A stretch of 64,000 nt of DNA from Chrysaora quinquecirrha (lineage: Eukaryota; Cnidaria; Scyphozoa; Semaeostomeae; Pelagiidae): positions 625,056-689,055 of the forward strand of contig JACTAT010000137.1 of the NCBI GenBank assembly GCA_014526335.1. The letters run 5' to 3'. Below, piece after piece: positions 55,974 through 64,000 of this stretch. Under the pieces are notes generated by a model. It had not been told where the DNA came from and ran no database searches. It saw only the letters and a list, made by a program, of their open reading frames with translations. Positions within the stretch are counted from its first letter, which is position 1. Every line of letters starts with the position of its first letter. The translations under genes were made by a program, and so were the position numbers.

Positions 55974-56388
55974 TAGACCATTTCAACTAATGGCCTCGTT
56001 TTCAAAAATATTGAGAATTAGGTCATAGAGAAATTTCGACTCCAGATTCGAATTCAGCACCTTATTTTTAGTGTTGAGGCAAAGTTTTATGCGTCTTGTC
56101 CTTACGATGTTGATTTTATAGGTGTTAAAAGTTTGAAATTCTATAAAGGATTTGACCGTGAAAAATGGCTGGGGTGAAATTTTACACCCTCAGTCATTTT
56201 ACACGGTCAAATCCCTTATAAATTTTCAAACTTATAATCGCTATAGAATCGACATCCTAAGGACTAGAAGCGTAAAAATTTGCCACAACACTAAAAAGAA
56301 GGTGCTGAATTCGAATCTGAAGTCGAAGGTTCTCTGTGACCTAATTTTCAAATTTTTTGAAAACGAGGCCATTAGTTGAAATGGTCTA
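55974..56388. mobile_element. 415-bp near-complete palindrome
   Basis: The left end TAGACCATTTCAACTAATGG pairs with the right end CCATTAGTTGAAATGGTCTA, and matching continues inward through GGCCTCGTTTTCAAAAA, GATTCGAATTCAGCACCTT and GGATTTGACCGTG to a centre near 56180. TA lies at or beside both ends. No coding. A truncated relative is at 25484-25770 and a diverged design is at 58761-58974. Confidence 0.9.
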
Positions 56389-56484
56389 TAAATATATGTA
56401 TGGTGCTGAAGATGGCTCAACATAGTCGAAACCCAAAAAGTAAAATAATAGGAGACCCTTGGAATTTAGAGTTAGTCGGCGATT
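56389..56484. other. Short spacer
   Basis: Nothing recognised between the palindrome and the tRNA-like sequence. Confidence 0.3.
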
Positions 56485-56560
56485 TCGTAGAGCTCTATAG
56501 CGCAATGGAATTATCGTTAGCTCCATTCTCATGCAGCCCAGGTTCAAATCCTCCTATCCA
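56485..56560 (+). mobile_element. tRNA-like sequence with pol III A and B boxes
   Basis: TAGCGCAATGG (56498-56508) fits an A box and GGTTCAAATCC (56541-56551) fits a B box, spaced as in tRNAs. I could not draw a clean acceptor stem and anticodon arm, so this is probably the head of a short SINE or a tRNA pseudogene. Confidence 0.55.
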
Positions 56561-57159
56561 TCATTGTATTGTGCGCAACTTGTTGAGAGGAAGGGATAAG
56601 GGGTATTCTTGGAAACATTGTTAGGGAAGCTTCACCTTTTGCCGATGGTTTTCAATTAATATTTACTATTCATTTCTACTCTTCTTCTGACACCTTTATT
56701 CCCCTATATTTTCTTGTCCATAGGTTCAATTTACAGAAACAAGTATAAAAGTTAAGGAATCGCTAAGGAATTTTGAGTACTCAAATTTGCCTGTCAGTTG
56801 AGGAATTTAAGTACCGAGCCTGAGCCGAACTTCCTTATAAAAAAATGCGTGTAGTCAAAACTTGATTCATTTAATGTTAGACCCTCGTAATGTTGATTTC
56901 CACTCCACTCCCAGATTTATTCCAGAATTAGATCATCATGGGAGAAAAGATAATGAAATCACAAAAGTGAAACTTTAAGTTGAATAAAACTTGGTGCGAA
57001 TAGGTACGCAGAATTCTGTAATTTCATTGGTCGAAATGTTCTTTACATTGAAAAAAAAAACATCAACAGTTTTCCCAATATGCCTCGATCTAGATTGGGC
57101 AAATAAAGAGGCCAGGCGGAAGCGAGGCGGCGGAATGACAGACAGACAAACAAAAAAAA
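56561..57159. other. Intergenic stretch with a MITE edge
   Basis: CTTCCTTATAAAAAAATGCG followed by TGTA near 56829-56855 resembles one end of the TACACGC family. The partner end is not clear. Confidence 0.35.
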
Positions 57160-57504
57160 TCCTAGGCCAAAAAGGAAGAAGAGGAAGTGACTGGAGATTC
57201 AAATTGGTTCTACTGCAACTTCGCCTAAAATCGGATGAAAATAGGTCAAAAATCAGGCAAAGCTGTCCGCAGTGATTTTTCTAGGAAGAAATATCCTCAG
57301 GCAGAAGGAAAAACCGCCATGTGGTATGTTTCTTGCTCTGGAAAAGATGCAGTGAAGACGATGTCGATGGAAGACAAGGCCAAAGTTTCCACCATCGCAC
57401 ATGGAAAATGGAAAGGGGAGAGGATTGCTTTCCTTAAAGTCACCGGTTTGTTAGATTCGTTTTATTATTTGCCTTATTCTTCTAACCCGCCTTACGTTTT
57501 GTAG
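57160..57504 (+). CDS. Hypothetical coding-like region, weak HMG-box resemblance
   Basis: From about 57235 a frame reads SDFSRKKYPQAEGKTAMWYV and KTMSMEDKAKVSTIAHGKWK, then GERIAFLKVTG. KTMSxEDKAK...IA...K is reminiscent of the second half of an HMG box, but the aromatic N-terminal half is not seen. An overlapping frame carries MTDRQTKKILGQKGRRGSD. It could be a decayed retrocopy or a single exon of an unknown gene. Confidence 0.25.
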
Positions 57505-57767
57505 CAGTAGCAATGATTCATTATGAAAACTAAAAAGCCAAACAAAATAAGCCTAAAAAGATTTAGAAGGGTGTGAAATCTTTATTAAACTGCTGTGTGT
57601 GTTGTTTAAATTGTAAAACTAAAAACACATGCTGGGCAAAGGAAACCAAGGGACTTCTAGGATACTTTGAACTGTTCATCTTGTTAATTTTTTTTTTAGG
57701 TAGGCCTTGCCTACTTGCCTTATTTCATGGTGGATTTCATCATTTGATGTAACCTTGCAACATACAT
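57505..57767. other. Intergenic spacer
   Basis: Nothing recognised. Confidence 0.3.
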
Positions 57768-57940
57768 AGGTGAAGGTGAAATGGTGTTTTAGTGCCAGTT
57801 GCTAGGATCTCAGTAGTAGGTTAACTAATTGAGACCTTGACCCTGGCTGTGACGCTACTGTGGCTAGGCTTGAACCCTGACCACACTGAGCTTCTGACAC
57901 CACGAGTCAGCTGGAGTACACCATGAGGCCACAGCACAAC
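57768..57940 (-). mobile_element. tRNA-derived SINE, best copy
   Basis: Read on the minus strand it starts TGTGCTGTGGCCTCATGG (A box TGGCCTCATGG at 57921-57931), has B box GGGTTCAAGCC at 57867-57877, then a unique body with CTACTGAGATCCTAGCAACT and a (TTCACC)-type tail. The A-B spacing of about 44 bp suits a pol III promoter. Related fragments are at 19229-19375, 29018-29115 and 4370-4475. Confidence 0.8.
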
Positions 57941-58760
57941 CAAAATCCATATCACCCACAGGAGATTGTTCACTCTACTTTGCAAAGTTGTTAGTCTCAA
58001 GAACATTCTGAAAATGTCTATCAGTCACATGCAAAGTATGGATTTGGGCAATTGATGTTAAATACCAATTAATGCCTTTCAATGTGGGTGAGGAAACAGA
58101 AATAAAAACAAAATGTCAATTTAAGCAAAGAGCTAAGGCCGCAATATAATTAAAGACTTGGAAGATATCTTATATGAAACTTTGGTTATCATCTTTTACG
58201 ATTTTAAGTTTCCATCAATTTGCTGCTTAATACCATGTCAGCACAGGATACAGAATGGTTTTGTTGATAACTGAAATACTTGCAAGAAACACAGAATATT
58301 TACTAAAAAAAGTATGAAATAAGTAATTCAGGATAGCGCTATTTATTGAGATCTCGCTGCTGGATATACTCTATTGAAGCTAAGGTGTTGGCAGGAAAAT
58401 GCAATTTAATAAAAAACTGGAGAACCAGAATTACGATGATCATCATATTCATATTTCAATTCAAAACAATATTCAGGTTGTCAAGAAAAGAAAGAGACAA
58501 ATTTAAACTGGCGAAATTTCTATAAACATTGTAACATCTATCTAAGTGGCACAAACAACTAGGAAAAGCTGAGGTTGTATCTCATTACATATATTACAAT
58601 AAAATTTTAACCAGCCTACATACAGAGTCCACTATTTCTTTCATATCTGTATCAATTGACCTTTTTGACGAGCGGCCACGATGATGGCAATTTTTGAAAA
58701 CTTATCGAGATATTGATTTTTTCGATACCAAATTCGTATTAAGCAGCCAAAATTTAGTCT
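57941..58760. other. Intergenic stretch, nothing recognised
   Basis: AT-rich, with no gene and no bounded repeat. Confidence 0.4.
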
Positions 58761-58974
58761 AGGTGCAAAGTTTCATCATCTAAGTGCTTGTATTATTGAT
58801 TTTATGATCGTTCAAAGTTTACGATTTAAAAAAGGTTTTGACCAGTTGGAAAATTTCACCCCCCCATCACTTTTCCCGATCAAAGCCGATCAAAGCCCTT
58901 ATAGAGTCAGGAATTTTGAACGTTCATAAAATCAATAGTATCAGCGCTTGGACGATGAAACTTTGCACCTCAGG
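58761..58974. repeat. Imperfect palindrome, AGGTGCAAAGTTTCATC arms
   Basis: The left arm AGGTGCAAAGTTTCATCATC ... ATTGATTTTATGATCGTTCA pairs with the right arm GAACGTTCATAAAATCAAT ... GATGAAACTTTGCACCT. Arms are about 65-70 bp at roughly 80-85% by eye. The centre has AAATTTCACCCCCCCATC, similar in position to the centre of the 415-bp palindrome. Confidence 0.7.
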
Positions 58975-59431
58975 GGTTATTCTAAGAAAAAATTCACAAC
59001 ACCACAAACTATTCCGCTGTTGGAAATTTTTTTGTAAAGCGTTATATAATTCTGCTGTTGACAAAACGAGAACCGAAACAACATCAGTGTGGGAAGTTGG
59101 GAACCCTTCAACGCCTTATATATTAACCTATAGATACTGTATAGGATTTTAGCATTGAAATCTCGATATCCCGAAGTTTTGAAACGTTTCAATCACGGTG
59201 GTCTTTCGTCGAAAAGGACCATTGCGGTTCGCAGCCTTGTAGCGTCTGATAAAGAGCAGCAAATATTGGTTAAACGCTAATGAGACCAGAAAACTACAGG
59301 CAACAGAAAACGTATATACATGAATACATGGCAACAGAAAATTCTGTATACTGAATAAATTTGCAACTAGGGTGGTTATCAATGAGATTCATCTAATGTT
59401 TGTTTTCAAGAAGATTGTATTGGCTTGGCTT
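58975..59431. other. 3' flank of the GPCR gene
   Basis: No coding supported. A polyadenylation signal on the minus strand was not located with confidence. Confidence 0.35.
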
Positions 59432-60580
59432 CTACCATCCACCACCAGCCACTGAACGTGAATCATGACCCAATCTGTTACCTTTGGAACAAGAAAGCAT
59501 CTTTTTGAAGGCATCTCTCCATTTCTTATTCAGCAAAACATACAGGCATGGATTCAATGCACTGTTGAAATAATGCAAGAACTTGCAATACTTAACACTG
59601 GTGATATTCACGATTTCATAGCATTTGGGCTGAGCCGGAGGACCGCAGTACAAGTAGGCAAAGATGATCAAACTCATGAATGGTGTCCAAGTAATGATGA
59701 ATGCTCCAATAACGATTGCCAGTGTTTTTGCTGCCTTTAGCTCCTTGCCAATGGTTCGCATCTTTTGGTAAGCCCCCATGGTTCCTCTTTTAAGCATTGA
59801 AAAATTCTTTGACATGCCTGTTGTGGCTTCGGGGTCTGGTTTGATGTTAGCAGGATCTTGATTGGTGCTTTCAGCATCTGGAGTAATCTCTGCACCCTCT
59901 TTAACCTCTCCTGGTGAATTTTCTTGTGTAACTTGATCATGACGATTCGATCCTTCGGCCTCTTCACGCATTCGAAAGGAATTTCCGGCGGCGTTCAGTG
60001 CTGCGATTCTTATGCTCTGTTTCCTTGCAGTAAGTGCGATGCAGACATAGCAATATGTCATTATTACCAGTGGAATCGCGAACGATATCAGAATGTTTGT
60101 CAATGAGCCCGCTGAACGAGGAATCTTAGGGATAAGTCGCAGACTGGCGTTAACCGTTGAGATGAGCCAGACAAACATTATGGTGCCAATAGCAAAGCTC
60201 GGCTTGACAACTCTTTGATGAACAAATGGCCATTCGATGGCGAAATATCGATCCATGGCGACAACTGTCAATGACAGTATAGACACAGTTGAACACCAAA
60301 CATCAGTAAAGAGATACATCTTGGAGATGATATCATCTGACTGAGATTTTGGCCCCCAGCCACAAATATACACTGCAAATGTTATGTTCATTGGGCCGAG
60401 GGCTACTATCATATCAGCAGTTGCAAGGCAGCAGAGGAAAATATTGGTCACATTCCTCAAGGTGGGAAATTTAAGGAGCCCAACTAGGAACAAACTATTG
60501 CCAAATAATGCTGTTACCTGTATTGCCAGGAGTAAAATGCTATCGAAATAGCTGATATCGCCTGTTGTTTTACAAGCCAT
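59432..60580 (-). CDS. Class A (rhodopsin-like) GPCR, amine-receptor-like
   Basis: A single-exon 382-residue seven-helix receptor. Landmarks are N28 (1.50) in GNSLFLVGL; D56 (2.50) in LATAD; D93 (3.32), the residue that binds protonated amines; D110-R111-Y112 then FAI; W138 (4.50); P170 (5.50); E280 (6.30); W298 and P300 (6.48, 6.50) in TWTPF; and N343-P344-CLY in helix 7. The third intracellular loop is long (about 190-282), acidic and Pro/Glu-rich. Position 3.25 (S86) lacks the usual cysteine. The second extracellular loop is only about 10 residues with none, so the conserved TM3-ECL2 disulfide cannot form. C312 and C320 could pair in ECL3. It is likely a plasma-membrane receptor for a biogenic amine or related ligand. 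Intronless genes of this type are common in cnidarian receptor expansions. Confidence 0.93.
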   Translation of the reverse strand: MACKTTGDISYFDSILLLAIQVTALFGNSLFLVGLLKFPTLRNVTNIFLCCLATADMIVALGPMNITFAVYICGWGPKSQSDDIISKMYLFTDVWCSTVSILSLTVVAMDRYFAIEWPFVHQRVVKPSFAIGTIMFVWLISTVNASLRLIPKIPRSAGSLTNILISFAIPLVIMTYCYVCIALTARKQSIRIAALNAAGNSFRMREEAEGSNRHDQVTQENSPGEVKEGAEITPDAESTNQDPANIKPDPEATTGMSKNFSMLKRGTMGAYQKMRTIGKELKAAKTLAIVIGAFIITWTPFMSLIIFAYLYCGPPAQPKCYEIVNITSVKYCKFLHYFNSALNPCLYVLLNKKWRDAFKKMLSCSKGNRLGHDSRSVAGGGW

Positions 60581-61690
60581 ATGTCCGCTTCAATCTTGAA
60601 AACTTCTCTTTGTATTTGTTCTGCCTTCAAAATATTCTCTTCCACCTCGAATCTTTTCTTACCAATTCAGCTGTCGAACTGTCTTCCTTATTCGACCTTC
60701 AAACTTTTTCGAGTTTCTGCAGATAATTTAAGAGTTTCTTTCAGTCGTTTCTTTTAATGTTGTAGGAAGATTTGAAGAAGCATACGAAGAAGAAAACTAT
60801 AAACAACCACAACAACTACAAACCTCCCTTTGCCTTCGAAACGAGCAATTTGGGCCCTCTTGGGGCTGATAATTAACAACAATGTGTCATTCCCTTGTAT
60901 TAGAGTTCAATTTAAGAAACCCTTTAGATACCTTAAGCACTCAGTTCGTGTCAAAATTATGAAATTTCTAGTTATGACGTTTTCCAAGCTTCTAATAAAA
61001 TAAGATTGCATCATTTCCTTCCATCAATTTGCGACAAAAATAGGGTTCCCTGGAACGGATAAAATGATTAGATCCTACGTGTTCTACCTAAGTAAGTATC
61101 GAAACGAAACTCAAAAACAAACTCAGATGATTGATAAAACTGCATTTTAAGGCTGTTTTACGGAAAGAGTATGTATCGTGAAACCCTTGAAACAATCCTA
61201 ACTTAACAGTCTTTTAGTCGTACAGGAAACTCCCAGAATAGCCATGAAAAGCGAAAACATTCTGAAGCATATTGAAGCTTTTTCACTCGCCACTCCGCAG
61301 AACATAATTGTCAAAAACAAACGACCGAAATAAACGAGGCAGAGTGTACCCAGAGCCAGTTGCATTTTGAAATGCAACAATAAACAAGCTTCAGATATCT
61401 TATTGTTGGGCTTTGGTTCTCATCTTGTAACGTCATTACGCCTTGGCCTCGTTCTATGGTCATTGTGCCTCAAGGCCGCTATTCACGGACGATTTTGACG
61501 ACGATCGTCATTAAAATTCGTAATTAAACACGCGAAAGCTACCGAGTGCGGCATCGAAAATCTTCGCTTCAAAAAAAAAGTGAAATAATTTTGCATATAA
61601 CGCAAGTGTATAGTATATTATAGGAATCCTCGAACTTTAATAAAAGACCGACATAGTTTGCTTAAAATTCTTCACCTCGCAAATTTTCAC
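60581..61690. other. 5' flank of the GPCR gene
   Basis: No coding supported. CGGACGATTTTGACGACGATCGTC near 61485-61510 contains a small GACGATCGTC palindrome. Confidence 0.4.
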
Positions 61691-61966
61691 CCCAGATAAC
61701 ATATGTGCAGTACAGCGTTTGTTGTGCAGTATACACCGGTGGTTGTGCAGTACAGCGGTGGTTATACAGTACAGCGGAGGGATATTATCAGTACAGCGGA
61801 GGAATATCATCAGTACAGCGGAGGGATACCATCAGTACCGCGGAGGGATACCATCAGTACAGTGGTGGATGTTTAGTACAGCGGTGGGTTGATATCCCTC
61901 CGCTGTACTGCACAACCATCGCTGTACTGCACAACCACCGCTGTACTGCACATACGTTATCTTGGG
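61691..61966. mobile_element. Inverted-repeat element built of GTGCAGTACAGCGG units
   Basis: The ends are CCCAGATAACATATGTGCAG and the complement of CCCAAGATAACGTATGTGCAG. Inside the left end come units of GTGCAGTACAGCGGTGGTT, then GGAGGGATATCATCAGTACA units. Near the right end the units invert (CTGTACTGCACAACCACCG). Length 276 bp, no real gene. Related unit arrays without ends are at 22105-22240 and 45285-45370. Confidence 0.85.
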
Positions 61967-62420
61967 TGATTTTTATCGTTGATCTAAAAACTTGAATTGA
62001 CTCAGCACCTCTAATATTGCGAGAAAAGGAGAGCCAAAGTTGAGACCCTCTATATCTAAGACATTAGAACTAAAGTTACGGTTCTTATGCTGGGTCCTTA
62101 TGTCCTTATCTTGAATGAAAAGTTTCTCAATAATAATAACTTACTTATTGCTGATAAGGATCAGTTGAAGCCATCCAAGGAACTGTCCAAAAGTCTTGCT
62201 AATCTTCTTGCACAAGTGAAACTAAAAATCGTCTAGGCCGTATTTATGCAATCAAAAGACAAAGAAAATAGGCTAAAAAAAAGGCAATTCGTTAACATTT
62301 CATGAGCTATTGATGTACACATTGAAAAAGACAAAAATAACAGTCGACATGTGGGGCTTAGCGTTTCATAACGGTGGCTGGGTGCGTTCTTGAAACAAAA
62401 CTTTCTGGTAAATGTAGACT
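61967..62420. other. Intergenic stretch, nothing recognised
   Basis: No gene or bounded repeat. Confidence 0.4.
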
Positions 62421-62920
62421 CGTAAGCTTTTTTTTACATAACTCTCAAAGCTAAAGAACGCTGTCTCCCAGTTGCTGTTTATTTTGAAATAGCGTTTGGC
62501 ACCAACGTAGGCCTAAATGATCTATTCAAAATTTAAGCGAAAGATGCAGTTTGCTATAATTTCATTGTCTAGTTGTAAAGGCAGCATCCTTTGTGGTTTA
62601 CATCGGCGTAAGCTTTTTTTACATAACTCTCCAAGCTAAAGAATGCTGTCTCCCAGTTGCTGTTTATTTTTAAATAGCGTTTGGCACCAACGTAGGCCTA
62701 AATGATCTATTCAAAATTTAAGCGAAAGATGCAGTTTGCTATAATTTCATTGTCATGTTCTAAAGCAGCATCCTTTGTGTTTTACATCGGCGTAAGCTTT
62801 TTTTTTACATAACTCTCAAAGCTAAAAAATGCTGTCTCCCAGTTGCTGTTTATTTTTAAATAGCGTTTGGCACCAACGTAGGCCTAAATGATCTATTCAA
62901 AAATGAAGCGAAAGATGCTT
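62421..62920 (+). repeat. Tandem repeat, ~186-bp unit, 2.7 copies
   Basis: Units start CGTAAGCTTTTTTTTACATA at 62421, 62607 and 62791, giving periods of 186 and 184 bp. Each contains GCTGTCTCCCAGTTGCTGTT and TTTGGCACCAACGTAGGCCT. The third unit is cut short near 62920. Identity looks above 95% by eye. Confidence 0.93.
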
Positions 62921-62930
62921 TACAACAAAT

Positions 62931-63150
62931 GTTTGACCGTTTGGCTCAGAAAAACATTGCTTGACAAGCAATAGTAACAAAATTGGTTTCGTGATGTTTT
63001 TGAAAAAGTTCAAAACATTTTATGCTTGACGCAAACAAAAGATTGTTGGAAGAGCAATGCTTTGGACGTGGCCAAACGGTCAAACTTTTTGTTTGAAAAG
63101 CAAATCTCGGATGTTGGACCAACAATGTTTGATCATTTGGCCAGGGCCTA
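62931..63150. repeat. Inverted pair TGTTTGACCGTTTGGC
   Basis: TGTTTGACCGTTTGGC at about 62930 and its complement GGCCAAACGGTCAAAC at about 63069, with a further TGTTTGATCATTTGGCCAGG at about 63125. Possibly the remains of a MITE. Confidence 0.45.
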
Positions 63151-64000
63151 AAGACGAAAACCACTGTCTCTTAAATTTTTCTCATTATTTTCTTGGAGAT
63201 TTGCTTTAGATGATATTTTAACTCCAGATAATTTTAAATGGAAATTCATTTACGACTGTGGACCCTAATTGTGCTCTGTATGGAACGCATTTAAATTTAG
63301 GCCTATCGTTTCCACATTTTGAATTATGTCGTTTGAAGAATGCAGTCCAAATTAACGGATAAACTCCCAAAATAACGAATAATTTACTGGTTTTCGTCAG
63401 GGTTCGTTACTTAGATTTAACTGTGATAGGCATCACACTAACCATGTACCGTCAAAGCTGGGTAGGCGCTCCATTTGAAAGTTAGAAGTGGTCTGTTGCT
63501 GAACAATCTATGACATCTTACCGTTACCGGTCAGCCAAAGATGGAAACATTTTCTTCGTTCTTGGAACCCTGGACTATCGCCAAAAAACGTATTGCAAAG
63601 TTTTCCAAAGGGTAAACTTAAAAAACTCCGCTTACGACTGTTAATTGCCTATTACGACTACTATTAACTACTAAGACCGAGATCTGCTGCTTTAAAACTA
63701 ATCAATTAGGAGTGAATGTAAGGCAACAGATAACATATCCATTTTGTTTGAAACGATTTACGATTTGGCTTCTACTTTTCATTTGCGTTTATTAAACCAT
63801 TTGCAGCTCAGTCAAAATTGTTAAGGGGACTTAGATTTAAGATCTGAGACTATATTTTCTGCCAAATGAATCTGAATAATATTACTAGGGTTCATCGTTA
63901 TTTCAATCCTTGCATATTTTTCTGCAAAATGTTCTTCCTGGAATATTTCTACTACCAAAAATTGCTGGGAACTACAATCTTGGACAAAATATATCGGAAC
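63151..64000. other. Window-end stretch, repeat continues past the edge
   Basis: No gene seen. The last 30 bases, CTACAATCTTGGACAAAATA then TATCGGAAC, match 5663-5696 closely, so a dispersed element is cut by the window end. Confidence 0.5.

Noticed and set aside
56485..56560. Functional tRNA gene
   Set aside because: A and B boxes fit, but stems do not pair well, so I call it a SINE head or tRNA pseudogene instead.

Overview
The window looks like nuclear DNA of an anthozoan cnidarian, most likely a stony coral or sea anemone. It is AT-rich, its genes are split by GT-AG introns, simple-sequence repeats and short DNA transposons are dense, and one gene matches the apple-plus-fibrinogen-like secreted protein family that includes coral skeletal organic matrix proteins (USOMP-5-like). 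This taxonomic call is inference from gene families, not from a marker gene. There is one assembly gap of exactly 500 N at 41797-42296.

Layout. 1-2676: no gene seen. 3229-6951, minus strand: the USOMP-5-like secreted protein gene, with a TA-flanked MITE just beyond its 3' end and a CAT/ATC microsatellite in an intron. 7489-9400: CAT-type microsatellites and a decamer satellite. 10489-11250: a transposon-derived element with a decayed transposase tail. 11998-26966, minus strand: a mitochondrial-type cytochrome P450 rebuilt from seven consecutive exons; its last exon was not found. Its introns carry at least ten mobile elements, including a Penelope-like fragment and a 460-bp foldback. 28527-32060, plus strand: a three-exon C2H2 zinc-finger gene with a mariner-like MITE in intron 2. 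34625-36607, minus strand: an intronless 660-residue charged, coiled-coil protein with a possible Ras-association-like N terminus. 36824-48164: mostly repeats and relics (mariner-like MITE, LINE 3' fragment, hAT-type MITE with perfect 8-bp target duplications) plus the gap. 49771-51110, minus strand: two spliced coding-like exons of an unrecognised gene. 54430-58974: tandem-unit arrays, a 415-bp palindrome, a tRNA-derived SINE and weak ORFs. 59432-60580, minus strand: an intronless class A GPCR with amine-receptor hallmarks. 61691-62920: a terminal-inverted-repeat element made of short tandem units, then a 186-bp tandem repeat.

The genes do not form a pathway; they look like unrelated single genes in a repeat-rich background. 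The most unusual content is the set of non-autonomous elements whose ends or bodies are built from short tandem units or long palindromes. They recur within the window and several have visible ends and target duplications. All exon models come from reading splice sites and frame continuity by eye. No database search or folding calculation was run.
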